DNA of 64,000 nucleotides from Fodinibius halophilus (GCF_011059105.1 NZ_JAALLS010000001.1:1-64000), one strand, 5' to 3'; shown: positions 1 to 8,710, counted from the stretch's first letter. Notes: a model not told the origin generated them from the letters alone. Program-made: numbers and translations.

Positions 1-91
1 CTGCGCTATAGCTTCGTAGGACTTCGCTGGGGGAAAGCTATCCCGAAAGCCTTCGGGACCAGACCCCCGATTAAAAAAACAACTTTTAAAA

Positions 92-153
92 GCAGTGTCA
101 CTGCGAGGGATTCTGGCGATTTTCGGAAGACCGCGCCAGTCTCCTTTTCTTAG
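92..153. repeat. Dispersed repeat module A, copy 1 (half copy)
   Basis: A GC-rich module beginning GCAGTGTCACTGCGAGGGA and ending near CCAGTCTCC recurs at 8256-8420 and 31163-31404. In the fuller copies the second half is an imperfect inverted repeat of the first (TCACTGCGAGG against CCTCGCAATGACA), so it is a palindromic element. This copy keeps only the left half and runs straight into module B. Confidence 0.75.
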
Positions 154-180
154 TTCGCGTAGGAGCTAAAAGGCAAGGAG

Positions 181-292
181 AAGTCCTTGTGGCTTTAACG
201 AAGATAAAGCTACTAACGGACATCGAAGGAGGTGCAGTTATGCGCCTTGAAGTTTTAACGTAGTGGCGGAGGATGGCTGGCAGTTTTCTGCC
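181..292 (+). repeat. Dispersed repeat module B, copy 1 (SD-like motif plus 7-codon ORF)
   Basis: This module starts near GTCCTTGTGGCT. It holds a near-perfect anti-SD complement, AAGGAGGTG, then an ATG at 240 with the seven-codon frame MRLEVLT and a TAG ending at 263, then GGCGGAGGATGGCTGGCAG. The CGCC at the start of the frame can pair with GGCG after the stop, making a REP-like hairpin. The module ends in a second hairpin, GGCAG-TTTT-CTGCC. Other copies lie at 1174-1252, 8435-8556, 31420-31525 and 31801-31903. Confidence 0.75.
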
Positions 293-428
293 CAGAAGTT
301 ATATGGGTTTTGTATATTCCTTTGCTATCACTTTGTGGACAAAATAAGATAGCGAATGCTAAGGTAGTGGTTTATCAATCAATATAAATTTGCCATAAAA
401 CCTATTTTTAATACCTCGAATAGAGCCA

Positions 429-929
429 ATGAATGACAACCTGAAATCAATCAATAATAATATTTACGACAAGTGCGGACTGGCACTTTCAGATTTTAAA
501 ACTGAAACAGAAAGTGCAGCCTATGACGCTTGTCAATTCAAATTAAACGAACTCAATATTTTAAGCAGAACTGCTAAAATAACACCCAAAAAAGCTGGTC
601 AATTTGTAACGTTCTGGAAGCGAAAGGGAGACGGCCCAATTGAACCTTTTCATGAAGTAGATCCAATTGATTTTTTTGTAGTGAATGTACAGTCTGATCA
701 TAAGTTCGGACAATTTGTTTTTCCTAAATCTGTGCTGATTAAAAAAGGAGTAATCACTACTAACAAAAAAGAAGGCAAAAGGGGGATTCGTGTTTATCCG
801 ATTTGGGATATCCCTAAAAGTAAACAAGCGGAACGAACTCAAAAATGGCAACTCAATTATTTTTACGAAATAGGGGAGATGACTGATTTTAAAAAAGTGA
901 AAGAGTTATATGGTATTCGGCCATTTTAA
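429..929 (+). CDS. MepB family protein
   Basis: A 166-residue soluble protein that I recognise as MepB family. It shows the family signatures KITPKKAGQFVTFWKRK (about residues 51-67), DPIDFF (about 78-83), GQFVFPKSVL (about 94-103) and KEGKRGIRVYPIWD (about 114-127). MepB was named from the Staphylococcus aureus mepRAB locus, where its biochemical role is unknown. No mepR or mepA is nearby. The gene stands alone between dispersed-repeat modules and looks more AT-rich than the neighbouring metabolic genes, which fits transfer. The ATG at 429 is the only start giving the full family length. Confidence 0.85.
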   Translation: MNDNLKSINNNIYDKCGLALSDFKTETESAAYDACQFKLNELNILSRTAKITPKKAGQFVTFWKRKGDGPIEPFHEVDPIDFFVVNVQSDHKFGQFVFPKSVLIKKGVITTNKKEGKRGIRVYPIWDIPKSKQAERTQKWQLNYFYEIGEMTDFKKVKELYGIRPF

Positions 930-1015
930 GTATTCCGTAGTATTAATGTCCTCATTCCATAGCCTACCACAAATGAGATAAAAGTTGAGAGCAAAGAAAT
1001 AATATCCAAAACAAT

Positions 1016-1038
1016 AGCGCGAGCGTCTCGCTCGTGCT
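1016..1038. repeat. Palindromic repeat module C, copy 1
   Basis: A short hairpin, GCGAGCG-TCT-CGCTCG inside AGC...GCT. Related palindromes lie at 1388-1409, 7879-7903, 8102-8122, 8685-8710, 22381-22402 and 31541-31565, always between genes. It is a REP-like extragenic palindrome. Confidence 0.7.
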
Positions 1039-1173
1039 CTATTGCCCCTTGCTCCCTCCCTATAGGTAAGGAAACTCTACGTACGGTATCAAACGTAGGG
1101 TCAGCCCGAGCACAGGACCGCGAAGTCGAAAGATCTTTGACGAGGTTTGAATAAGTTTCTAAAAGGATAAGAA

Positions 1174-1252
1174 AAGTCCTCCTTGCGGCTATAACGCAGA
1201 TGGGGCTGTCAACGGAAACCGAAGGAGGTGCAGGAGGATGGCTGGCAGTTTT
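1174..1252 (+). repeat. Repeat module B, copy 2 (mini-ORF deleted)
   Basis: This copy matches module B at GTCCTCCTTGCGGCT and AAGGAGGTGCA. It then jumps directly to GGAGGATGGCTGGCAG, so the ATG and seven-codon frame seen in the other copies are missing. The deletion lies between two GGAGG direct repeats, which suggests slippage or recombination between them. Confidence 0.7.
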
Positions 1253-1317
1253 TAGGAATGTTATTATACGAGGTCAAGCCTGCAATTTAGAGCAGGAGCC
1301 TTTGTCCCGATTAACAT

Positions 1318-1335
1318 ACGGTCAAGGATGACCGT
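1318..1335. repeat. Palindromic repeat module D, copy 1
   Basis: A perfect 7-bp stem, ACGGTCA-AGGA-TGACCGT, followed by a conserved TACATTAT tail. The same hairpin and tail occur at 8619, 31608 and 31983. Sequence on both sides of copies 1 and 2 is also similar, so the repeated unit is larger than the hairpin. Confidence 0.75.
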
Positions 1336-1387
1336 GTTACATTATATTGCCCCCCTAAGACGTACTATGTCAAATCATAGTATCTAT

Positions 1388-1409
1388 AGCACGAGCGGAC
1401 GCTTGTGCT
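1388..1409. repeat. Palindromic repeat module C, copy 2, with shared flank
   Basis: AGCACGAGCGGACGCTTGTGCT palindrome. The following sequence to about 1520 (ATAAGTCATTTC, AACCGCCG, GGTGG, AATCTCAT) resembles 8685-8815 closely, so the two regions are copies of a longer extragenic unit. Confidence 0.65.
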
Positions 1410-1544
1410 ATTACTGTTTGTGTTGAGGAGAATTTTATAATTTCAAGCAGAAACTACGCCATAAGTCATTTCAAACCGCCGCTAGGTGGGGATGAATCTC
1501 ATTCGCTTGCGTGAGGACCAAGAGGTATTACCAGTAGGCCCATT

Positions 1545-1982
1545 TTATTTCTCTAGCAACACCCCGTCAGCTACCAAGCGGTATTCATAGGCTTCCTCGG
1601 AGCCTGTTTCTGCATCCGTATCTACCTTATCTTTAAAGGCCACTCCTTTGGCAGTCATGCGGAGACCGGCCGATTCAGTGGGAATTAGAAAATTGTGATT
1701 CCGGAATTTAACCTTGATGGTCTTCTCATTATCAGTGACAAAACTTGCCCAGCAACCTTTCATTGAGCAAACAGCGGTTATTGTCCCTTGTACCTTAAGC
1801 TTTTTACCATCTTTAGAGAACTGCGAAATGGCTTCATTGGCATCAAGTGCATTTGTGGCTGTTATTTCTTCGCCATACTGCTGCCAGCTGTTTTGGGCAT
1901 CGGCAGGCTGAAAGGTGATTCCGAGTGAGAGGATAAAGAGCGTTAAAAGATACTTAGCAGTAGAATTGAAAAGTGATTTCAT
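1545..1982 (-). CDS. Secreted DUF4920 domain protein
   Basis: A 145-residue protein with an N-terminal signal peptide (residues 1-29, hydrophobic core LLTLFILSLGITF, cleavage likely after ADA). The remainder is a single DUF4920 domain of OB-like character. Diagnostic are the VQGTITAVCSMKGCWASF segment (about residues 64-81) with two cysteines, and a C-terminal YRLVADGVLLEK. The family is periplasmic in Bacteroidota-type genomes. The CxxxGCW motif suggests metal or heme handling, but no function is established. It sits 99 bp downstream of a TonB-dependent receptor on the same strand, so the two may act together. Confidence 0.85.
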   Translation of the reverse strand: MKSLFNSTAKYLLTLFILSLGITFQPADAQNSWQQYGEEITATNALDANEAISQFSKDGKKLKVQGTITAVCSMKGCWASFVTDNEKTIKVKFRNHNFLIPTESAGLRMTAKGVAFKDKVDTDAETGSEEAYEYRLVADGVLLEK

Positions 1983-2021
1983 AAGTATAGTTGTATTCAG
2001 CTTGTGTTAATGGATATAGAT

Positions 2022-2059
2022 ATACCTGCCAGGCGTCTTGCTTTAGACCCGGCAGGTAT
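2022..2059 (-). terminator. Hairpin between TonB receptor and DUF4920 gene
   Basis: A perfect 9-bp inverted repeat, ATACCTGCC...GGCAGGTAT, with a 20-nt loop lies just after the receptor stop codon. There is no clear T-run on the minus strand, so it could be an attenuating or mRNA-stabilising hairpin rather than a full terminator. Confidence 0.4.
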
Positions 2060-2081
2060 TCTTTAAATATTTATTACATGA

Positions 2082-4517
2082 TTAGTTTATGTAGTAGCAG
2101 AAACCCGCCATAAAATTACGTCCGGTGCCGGGAATAAAGGTCGTAACGTGGTCGGGAGTAATGGGTTTGGGCGGGGGATTGGTAACCACATCCCGGATCA
2201 GGTAACTGCTGGCATAGGTAGTATCAAACACATTTTTGCCCTCTATAAAGAAGCTCAGCGATTTGGAAGAATGCAGTCCCATCCGGAATCCCCAAAGTGC
2301 ATAACTCTGCTGTTTAACCGTATTTCTGTGGTCTGTTGGGGTATCCACGGGTAGCCACTCTACATTTACATTCAAAAACGCACCGGTAGGGTGGCGGTAT
2401 TCCATTGAAGAGCTGATGTAATGCTTTGGAATACCTGCAATGGCATTGCCTTCGTACGGACCGGCATCAAAATAGAAATCGCTGAAGTTATAAACGCCTT
2501 CCCAGATCAAACGATCTTGGTTACCGGTGAATATATTTTGTAGTAATGTAGCTTTAAGGCCGGCTTCAATTCCTTGGTGGATCGTACGATCAAGAGAGTT
2601 ACGGGTAGTTCCGGAAATACCAAATAGATCGGTTGTGGTTAATATTTCATCCGAAACATGCGAACGGTAGAGACTGACGCTCCAGGCCAATCGTTTGTAT
2701 TGGCCTCGTGACCCTATCTCAAAAGTGGTAGCACGTTGGGCATCCAGTTCCTTAGCTTCAAACTTATTAGGGCTCTTGTTGGGGTTTCCGCCTGAAACGT
2801 TAATGAGTTCATCAAAAGTTGGGGGTTCGTAGCTGCGACTGACGTTCGCATAAAAACGGTTGCCCGATGTTGTTTTGTATATAAGCCCAACCTTGGGGTT
2901 GAAGCCTAAGTACGATTGGTTTAGCGTACGGGCAGGGGCCTGGAACACCCCATACTTCTGTTTGGGCGCGATGTAAAAGGGACGTTGATCGGGGGTCGCA
3001 AAATTGTCCGTATTGTTTCGAATATTTCGGCTAAACTGCACGCTCAGGATACTGGACAGTCGATCCGAAAATGCATAGCGGTGACTGGCAAAACCGCCAA
3101 TATTGGCCGACCGGAGCTCATTGTCAGCATATTTCTTGCCTTTATTTCCACCGATATTTGCATAGTAACGGCGATTCATGTCGCCAAGGCTTCCAAATAA
3201 TCCAAGTTTCAACTCATGGTTCTTGAATCGGGTATTGTATTTTGCATGAAATCCACCATCATTACCATCAGTATCTTTAATACCCACCGTGATCGGATAG
3301 GTAAAAGTGTCATCAAGAAGTTGGTAATAGGCTGATACCGAGAATGCACTACTATTGGAAATGCGATATTTCGTTTTCGTAGCAAATCGAAATGCTTGAG
3401 AAGCTCGTCCCGGTTTATCGCGCACTACATTGGGACCAATGCTTACCGGTGGATTAACCCCCGGATTGACGATAGTGGCATCGTCATTGAGTTGAGCTGC
3501 ATTAAGAGGACCCGGAATGTCGAATGACATATCAGTAAAGGTGAAATAAAAACGTGATTCCAGATTTTCAGAGAACTGGTGTCCCGCATTTACAGTAGTA
3601 TTCAGGCGTTCACTGGAGTTCCAGGTGCGATATCCATCAGAGCGATTGTAAGAAACTACTGCATAAAGATCCGTATTTCCAAAAACGTGACCGGATGAAA
3701 GAGATCCGCCTGCATATTTGTACTGACCACCCTCCAGTTTTAGGCGCAGGGGACTGGCATTATAACCACTTTTGGAGATCATATTTACCGCACCGCCAAG
3801 AGTAGCTGTGCCGTACTCCAGTGCATTAGAACCACGATGTACTTCAATATGATTTGCTGCACGAGGATCCAATAAACCAATTATATACGTACCATCGGCC
3901 TGGTTGATATTAATGCCATCTTGCAGAAGCTGTACGCCGCGTTGCTGGGGATTACTCTGGATGCCGGATCCGCGAATATTGAGTCGCGGCTGGTCGTTAC
4001 TGCCAAAAAACTCCTGGATGATAACGCCGGGCTCCATCACCAATGCATCTTTGAGCGTGAGCGAACGTTGCGAGTTAAGCTTTTGCATATCGGTTACATT
4101 GACCCCGCCGGGCGTCTTATAACTGATTGCCCTCGCAGCTGCAACGGATGTTTGGGTGAGGCTGGGATTATCTTTGACCGTTATTTCACCCAGTTCATAT
4201 TCCTCAGCATCAAGTTCAATGGTAATATTTATAACTTGATCTTTGTAGATCGTAATATCTTGAACGGCTTTTTGATAACCAATATATGAGATGACAAGTT
4301 GATGAGTACCGGTCGGCAAGGCCAAGTTAAATTCACCTGAAGGGCCGGTTGTAGTCCCTTGATTGTAATTTGAAATGGTGATGTTAACGCCCTGCAGGGG
4401 GTGATCATCTTGATTAAGTATTGTTCCACTTACGGTGCCTGTTTGGGCAAAACCAAGGGAACAGATTCCAAAGAGGAAAATCGCAATTGAGGTTAAATAA
4501 TGAGTTTTAAAGCACAT
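2082..4517 (-). CDS. TonB-dependent outer-membrane receptor
   Basis: An 811-residue receptor. It has a signal peptide (residues about 1-24), a CarboxypepD-reg-like domain (about 27-112: GTVSGTILNQDDHPLQGVNI, GTHQLVISYIGY), a plug domain (about 125-245, with PRLNIRGSGIQ and GLLDPRAANHIEVHRGSNALEYG) and a C-terminal beta-barrel ending in an aromatic-rich strand. It should import a TonB-energised substrate across the outer membrane. The plug and barrel resemble siderophore/FecA-like receptors, but the ligand cannot be read from sequence. No riboswitch or Fur-like site was evident upstream. TonB, ExbB and ExbD are not in the window. Confidence 0.93.
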   Translation of the reverse strand: MCFKTHYLTSIAIFLFGICSLGFAQTGTVSGTILNQDDHPLQGVNITISNYNQGTTTGPSGEFNLALPTGTHQLVISYIGYQKAVQDITIYKDQVINITIELDAEEYELGEITVKDNPSLTQTSVAAARAISYKTPGGVNVTDMQKLNSQRSLTLKDALVMEPGVIIQEFFGSNDQPRLNIRGSGIQSNPQQRGVQLLQDGININQADGTYIIGLLDPRAANHIEVHRGSNALEYGTATLGGAVNMISKSGYNASPLRLKLEGGQYKYAGGSLSSGHVFGNTDLYAVVSYNRSDGYRTWNSSERLNTTVNAGHQFSENLESRFYFTFTDMSFDIPGPLNAAQLNDDATIVNPGVNPPVSIGPNVVRDKPGRASQAFRFATKTKYRISNSSAFSVSAYYQLLDDTFTYPITVGIKDTDGNDGGFHAKYNTRFKNHELKLGLFGSLGDMNRRYYANIGGNKGKKYADNELRSANIGGFASHRYAFSDRLSSILSVQFSRNIRNNTDNFATPDQRPFYIAPKQKYGVFQAPARTLNQSYLGFNPKVGLIYKTTSGNRFYANVSRSYEPPTFDELINVSGGNPNKSPNKFEAKELDAQRATTFEIGSRGQYKRLAWSVSLYRSHVSDEILTTTDLFGISGTTRNSLDRTIHQGIEAGLKATLLQNIFTGNQDRLIWEGVYNFSDFYFDAGPYEGNAIAGIPKHYISSSMEYRHPTGAFLNVNVEWLPVDTPTDHRNTVKQQSYALWGFRMGLHSSKSLSFFIEGKNVFDTTYASSYLIRDVVTNPPPKPITPDHVTTFIPGTGRNFMAGFCYYIN

Positions 4518-4729
4518 GAGTTGGTAATAGTGATTAGTTAATGATAATGTTGAAGCAGGAATACTGCCTATTCTTATTTAAACTGAATATAAATTACTGT
4601 TATTAAAAGACAAAATAGTCTTTTATATTTATACGATCTTCATCTGGGCAATATATCTTGTGATCCAAAAGAAGAATGAGGATCCATAATGGGATTTGAA
4701 CATAAATTGATGCAGAAATAATAGATTTT

Positions 4730-5449
4730 ATGAAATTACCTTCCGCTACTGCTATTGTCACCGGGGCGAGTCGGGGACTTGGATCCGCTATTGCTGCCGC
4801 ACTTATTGAAAAGGGGGCAGAGGTATATGGAGTAAGCCGAGATCTGGACGCCCTTCATGAAAGGCAAAAGAAGCTGGGACAGAACTTTGCGCCGGTGGCA
4901 CTGGATATCACCGACCAAGGGGCAATTGAAGAGTGGATTGGACAAACATTTGCCCGGGGAAATGCCCCGGATATCCTGGTAAATAATGCGGGAGCGGGCA
5001 TTTTTGGTGCTGTCGATGCACTGCCTGTGGAACGTTGGGAGCAGATGATTGAAGTAAATATAAGTGGGGTATTCTACCTGACGAGATCGCTAATGCCTCT
5101 GATGAAGGACAAGAAAACCAGCAGTCATATTATCAACATCGGCTCTATACTGGGCACCATGGGGAATCCCGAAATGTCGGCCTACTGTGCCACAAAATTT
5201 GGCATCAACGGATTTAGTGAGGCCCTGTTTAAAGAGTTGCGATACGAGGGAATAAAAGTCAGCTGTGTAAATCCCGGTTCTATTGAAACCGATTTTTTTG
5301 CAGAGTCGGGTATTGAGTCTCACGGTAATATGCTGCAGCCCGAAGATCTGGCCAATACGGTCATCAACCTGCTCAAGACGCCGGACAATATGCTGATTAG
5401 TGATATGACGATCCGGCCTCTGAATCCCAAAAAACTAGGCAGTAAATAA
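4730..5449 (+). CDS. Short-chain dehydrogenase/reductase
   Basis: A 239-residue classical SDR. It has the dinucleotide motif TGASRGLG (residues 12-19), the NNAG motif (about 85-88), a catalytic serine in IINIGSILG (about 137-145) and YCATK with the Tyr-Lys pair (about 152-156). NAD(P)-dependent oxidation or reduction of a small alcohol/ketone is expected; the substrate is unknown. It is transcribed divergently from the TonB receptor with a 212-bp gap. It resembles the 3-ketoacyl reductase-like SDRs, but no fatty-acid genes adjoin it. Confidence 0.9.
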   Translation: MKLPSATAIVTGASRGLGSAIAAALIEKGAEVYGVSRDLDALHERQKKLGQNFAPVALDITDQGAIEEWIGQTFARGNAPDILVNNAGAGIFGAVDALPVERWEQMIEVNISGVFYLTRSLMPLMKDKKTSSHIINIGSILGTMGNPEMSAYCATKFGINGFSEALFKELRYEGIKVSCVNPGSIETDFFAESGIESHGNMLQPEDLANTVINLLKTPDNMLISDMTIRPLNPKKLGSK

Positions 5450-5475
5450 TGCTAGATGACTTGATAGTCGATCCA

Positions 5476-5501
5476 TGTCATGCTGAACTTGTTTCAGCAT
5501 C
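5476..5501. repeat. Extragenic palindrome (GTCATGCTGAAC type)
   Basis: GTCATGCTGAACTTGTTTCAGCATCT contains the inverted pair ATGCTGAA/TTTCAGCAT. This type of dispersed extragenic repeat is common in related genomes. The rest of the 5450-5682 gap shows no gene. Confidence 0.5.
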
Positions 5502-5682
5502 TAATATGGGTTTCTCAGGAAATTATTAAGCCCAATGTTGGTTTCAGATTCTAACAATGGGCTAACAGATAGGTTGACGGATGCCAGTACAAAGCCATCT
5601 ATAATTAATAACAAATTAAACCATATGTACAAGCAGGTTCGCCTTATTGAGACCTGTCTTAAACCTAAAATGAACTATTGTT

Positions 5683-6429
5683 ATGCCGCAAACAGAAGAA
5701 GAACTAGATGTACGATCACTGATCCCCATAAAGCGACACGAAAAGTTGCTTAAGCTTTTTAAGGAGTTACCCGTGGGAGACAGCTTTGTCTTTATCAATG
5801 ACCACAATCCAAAGCCGCTCTATTACGAGTTCCGTTCTATCTATGGTGATGTTGTCGGCTGGGAATACCTGCAGCGCGATCCCGAAGAGTGGAAAGTGCG
5901 TGTGACGCGAACGCAATCATCGGATGCGCGGGATACCGAAGGGGTATCAACCCTGTTGGACTTGCGCGAAGCAGACGAAAAAGAGGGGAAGTATGCTGTG
6001 TTTCACCGCTACAGCATGATGCTGAAGGGAGACACCATGGAGATTATTGCCGATAAAGATCCGGAAGAGATTCGCAATATTTTCAAGAATAAATTTGAGG
6101 ATGAATACGATTGGAGCTATCAAAAAGATCTGCCCGGGGAATATGTGGTGCATGTAACGAAGCGGGAAGAAAGCGACAGTACGGCCGGAGATATTACGGT
6201 AGTCAACAAATTTGATGTGCGCCCATACCCGCCGGCAAAACGTCATGATATGGTGTTTGATGCCTTTGATGAGCTGGCACCGGGCGAGGCTTTTGTGTTT
6301 ATCAATGACCATGACCCCAAGCCGCTGTATTACCAGCTGGAGGCTGAAAGTGAGGATCCGTTTAAGTGGGAATACCTTTCTACCATGCCCAAAGAGTGGA
6401 CGGTAAAAGTGATGAAAACAGAAGAATAA
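5683..6429 (+). CDS. Triple DUF2249-like repeat protein
   Basis: A 248-residue soluble protein built of three tandem copies of a DUF2249-type (TusA-like fold) unit. Repeat 1 (about residues 7-76) and repeat 3 (about 173-246) are canonical: D-V-R, KRH, a FINDH(N/D)PKPLYY core, a WEYL turn and PxEWxVxV. Repeat 2 (about 86-164) is diverged: it keeps LDLRE, DKDPEE and a YDW...P..YVVHV end but loses the PKPLYY core. DUF2249 proteins are often linked to hemerythrin or nitric-oxide/respiratory functions, but no such gene adjoins it. The FAD oxidoreductase follows after 172 bp. Confidence 0.8.
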   Translation: MPQTEEELDVRSLIPIKRHEKLLKLFKELPVGDSFVFINDHNPKPLYYEFRSIYGDVVGWEYLQRDPEEWKVRVTRTQSSDARDTEGVSTLLDLREADEKEGKYAVFHRYSMMLKGDTMEIIADKDPEEIRNIFKNKFEDEYDWSYQKDLPGEYVVHVTKREESDSTAGDITVVNKFDVRPYPPAKRHDMVFDAFDELAPGEAFVFINDHDPKPLYYQLEAESEDPFKWEYLSTMPKEWTVKVMKTEE

Positions 6430-6497
6430 GATTCCCCTGTAAGATTTAAACAGTACTTTTAATAGGTTTTGCAAAATTTGCTAAGCAACAGCTCTGA

Positions 6498-6547
6498 GGG
6501 AGTTATACTCCCGCTAAAAGGTATAAGCCGTCGGCGGTACAACCGCC
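6498..6547. repeat. Two small palindromes in the intergenic gap
   Basis: GGGAGT-TAT-ACTCCC at 6498-6512 and GGCGGT-ACA-ACCGCC at 6533-6547 are adjacent perfect 6-bp hairpins with 3-nt loops. GGGAGT-ACA-ACTCCC at 8891-8905 has the same design. No T-run follows, so these look like extragenic palindromes rather than terminators. Confidence 0.5.
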
Positions 6548-6601
6548 TCGGAGTCAGGCACGGATTTATCAAGTACTCTTTAACATAGTAGAACAATATT
6601 T

Positions 6602-7690
6602 ATGAGTGATTTTTATGCAGCAGTATTTGGGGCCGGAATTTGCGGTACGGCTATTGCCAATGAGTTAAACAAAAAAGGGAAGAGGGTTTTACTGGTCGAT
6701 CCCTATGTGTCCGAGAATGCACCCGGTCCGCCGGCGGGATTGGTAAACCCGGCAACGGGCATGCGAGCAAAGTTGTGCTGGAATGGCAAGGCCTGTTATG
6801 ATGCTTTGCGCAATCAGATCGAAACGCTAATTGAGTATTCGGGATGCAATGATCTGATATCCGATACCGGGGTACTTCGTCCGGCAATCAACGAAAAGCT
6901 GGCAAAGAATTTCAAAAAGGCACTGGATAAATACGACTGGCCCGAGGGCTGGGTACGCTGGATGGGGGAAGAGGAGATTCAAGAGCTAAATCCCGAGATC
7001 GCTCCTAATCTCGGCGGACTCTACCTGGAATGCGGTTATACCGTCTATGTAGATAACTACCTGAACACCTATCGGAAATATCTGCGTGAGCAGGGGGTAA
7101 CCTGCAGGTACGAGGAGGCCGATTACTGCTATAACTCGTCGTCAGGACAGTTTACTATCGAAGTAGGTGAGGAGGAGATCACGGCAGACCATCTGATTGT
7201 TGCTGCTGGTTATCGTACGCCCGAATTTGAGGAGTGGTCGGGTCTGCCGCTGGAAGGCGTAAAGGGACAGATTGTGCAGTTTGAAGCTCAGGAGGATTTG
7301 GCTTGGGATCATGCGGTTTCGGCCAAGGGATACAGCATGCGGCGCGGCAAACGACAGCTGATTGTGGGGTCAACCTATGAGCACAATTTTGATTCCCTGG
7401 ATACCACCGAAGAAGCTTATGAACGTATCGCGGGTAAGCTCGATATCATGTTTGCTGATATTTCTTCAAAGCTTACAAAGCAGGTACAGATGGCCGGGGT
7501 ACGCGTGACCACCCCCAACCGCCTGCCGGTAATCGGGCGGCATCCTGAACAGGAGCAGCTCTGTATTTATACCGGGATGAACTCCAAAGGGTTACTGTTT
7601 TCGCATCATGTGGCCTCACTGCTGACGAAGCATCTTGTTGATGGGGAAGAGATACCTGAAGAGTTGAATGTCCGCCGGTTTGAAGATTAA
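6602..7690 (+). CDS. FAD-dependent oxidoreductase (DAO family)
   Basis: A 362-residue DAO/glycine-oxidase-type flavoprotein. An N-terminal Rossmann motif GAGICG (residues 10-15) is followed by the acidic ribose-binding VDP, and the C-terminal FAD-binding segment carries GRHPEQEQLCIYTGMNSKG (about 319-337). The central domain with KGQIVQFE (about 225-232) is the substrate-binding half. It probably oxidises an amine or amino acid, and it resembles the oxidase half of MnmC, but it lacks a methyltransferase domain, so a tRNA role cannot be assumed. It is monocistronic as far as the gaps show. Confidence 0.85.
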   Translation: MSDFYAAVFGAGICGTAIANELNKKGKRVLLVDPYVSENAPGPPAGLVNPATGMRAKLCWNGKACYDALRNQIETLIEYSGCNDLISDTGVLRPAINEKLAKNFKKALDKYDWPEGWVRWMGEEEIQELNPEIAPNLGGLYLECGYTVYVDNYLNTYRKYLREQGVTCRYEEADYCYNSSSGQFTIEVGEEEITADHLIVAAGYRTPEFEEWSGLPLEGVKGQIVQFEAQEDLAWDHAVSAKGYSMRRGKRQLIVGSTYEHNFDSLDTTEEAYERIAGKLDIMFADISSKLTKQVQMAGVRVTTPNRLPVIGRHPEQEQLCIYTGMNSKGLLFSHHVASLLTKHLVDGEEIPEELNVRRFED

Positions 7691-7878
7691 GCAAGGGTAT
7701 TTTTACAGTTTACAGTGATCAGTTTGACAGTGCAGTTGACCCTATGGAGTAAGTTTTTTTGGACGTAGGTCGTGCTTCCAGCGCGGCTACGATTTCATAT
7801 AGTTTCTTTTCTCCGTGAATTCTTTAAAAAAAGCCTGTCTGCCTGCTGGTAGAAGGTTAGTCGCTTTCATCTCACTAA

Positions 7879-7903
7879 TAGCGCGAGCGTCCCGCTCGTG
7901 CTA
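7879..7903. repeat. Palindromic repeat module C, copy 3
   Basis: A palindrome with the GCGAGCG-TCC-CGCTCG core and flanking TAGC...GCTA, nearly identical to the copy at 31541-31565. Confidence 0.7.
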
Positions 7904-8101
7904 TTTTGACCTGCCCTTGGTCCCTCCTTAAAATTAGGGAGGGAAACTTAGTTTTGGCATTTTTTACTTCCTGCAACATTAACGGCCGTTGTTTTGAAGC
8001 AGTATCATCACGAGAAGGCACGCAGACAAAAGTCGAGACGTGGTGGGTAACCTAAAATGGTAATTGGTAACTGCAATACCAGATTGTCCAAGGGATTCAT
8101 C

Positions 8102-8122
8102 GCACAAGCGAGACGCTTGCGC
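8102..8122. repeat. Palindromic repeat module C-like, copy 4
   Basis: GCACAAGCG-AGA-CGCTTGCGC is a diverged palindrome of the module C type. Confidence 0.5.
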
Positions 8123-8255
8123 GATTTCATGAGTTTAAAAAACAATGTTATTACGCTGTGTCCCATTCTATGTAGAAGAAATCGGCCGACGAAGTAATCT
8201 CCTTATCCAGATTCGTGTAGCATCCAAAGTGCAAGAATTTAAAAATCTCAAAAAA

Positions 8256-8420
8256 GCAGTGTCACTGCGAGGGATTCCGGCGATTTTTCGGAAGACCGCG
8301 GCAGTCTCCTTTTCTTAGCTCACATAGTATCTGAAGAGCAACCTTTGCACATCAACTAATTGTTTCTGGGAGATTGCCACGTCGTCCCGATAACCCACGG
8401 CACTCCTCGCAATGACAGGC
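8256..8420. repeat. Dispersed repeat module A, copy 2 (complete palindrome)
   Basis: The ends GTCACTGCGAGG and CCTCGCAATGACAGG, and the inner segments GGCAGTCTCC and GGGAGATTGCC, form nested inverted repeats across about 165 bp, so the transcript could fold into one long hairpin. It encodes nothing and has the form of a MITE or a large extragenic palindrome. Confidence 0.7.
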
Positions 8421-8434
8421 GTTGATAGGGCAAG

Positions 8435-8556
8435 AAAAAGTCATAGCATGCCTTATGGTGTTATTGGTGGAAGGATCGGTAGTGTAATCTAAAGGAGGAG
8501 CAGCTATGCGCCTCGAAGTTTTGACGTAGTGGCGGAGGATGATCGGCAGTTTTTGC
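8435..8556 (+). repeat. Repeat module B, copy 3
   Basis: AAAGGAGGAGCAGCT precedes an ATG at 8506 with the frame MRLEVLT ending in TAG at 8529. It differs from copy 1 by silent changes in codons 3 and 6. A GGCAG...TGCC hairpin follows. Confidence 0.7.
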
Positions 8557-8618
8557 CAATATTATTATACTGTGTCAAGTTTGCAACGTAAATCAGCTGC
8601 CTTTGTTCAAATTAACAT

Positions 8619-8636
8619 ACGGTCAAGGATGACCGT
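8619..8636. repeat. Palindromic repeat module D, copy 2
   Basis: ACGGTCA-AGGA-TGACCGT with a following TACATTAT tail, preceded by sequence similar to 1263-1317. Confidence 0.7.
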
Positions 8637-8684
8637 GATACATTATCTTGCCCCTTATACGTACCATGTAAATGATAACGTCTA

Positions 8685-8710
8685 ATGCACGAGCGGAATG
8701 CTCGTGCTAC
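8685..8710. repeat. Palindromic repeat module C, copy 5
   Basis: GCACGAGC...GCTCGTGC palindrome. The downstream flank (ATAAGTCATTTCGAACCGCC and onward) matches the flank of copy 2. Confidence 0.6.

Larger units (their letters stand above)
930..1544. other. Intergenic repeat block 1
   Basis: No credible gene is present between mepB and the DUF4920 gene. The stretch consists of modules C, B (deleted form), D and C in that order, joined by short low-complexity sequence. The same modules recur in the blocks at 7.7-9.1 kb and 31.1-32.2 kb. Confidence 0.65.

Noticed and set aside
1-91. Short hairpin CCCGAA-AGCC-TTCGGG at the window edge as a terminator
   Set aside because: No T-run and no gene visible upstream; probably another extragenic palindrome, and context is cut by the window edge.
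5535-5753. Plus-strand 72-codon frame before the DUF2249 gene
   Set aside because: It overlaps the true start of the DUF2249 gene in another frame and has no protein-like pattern.
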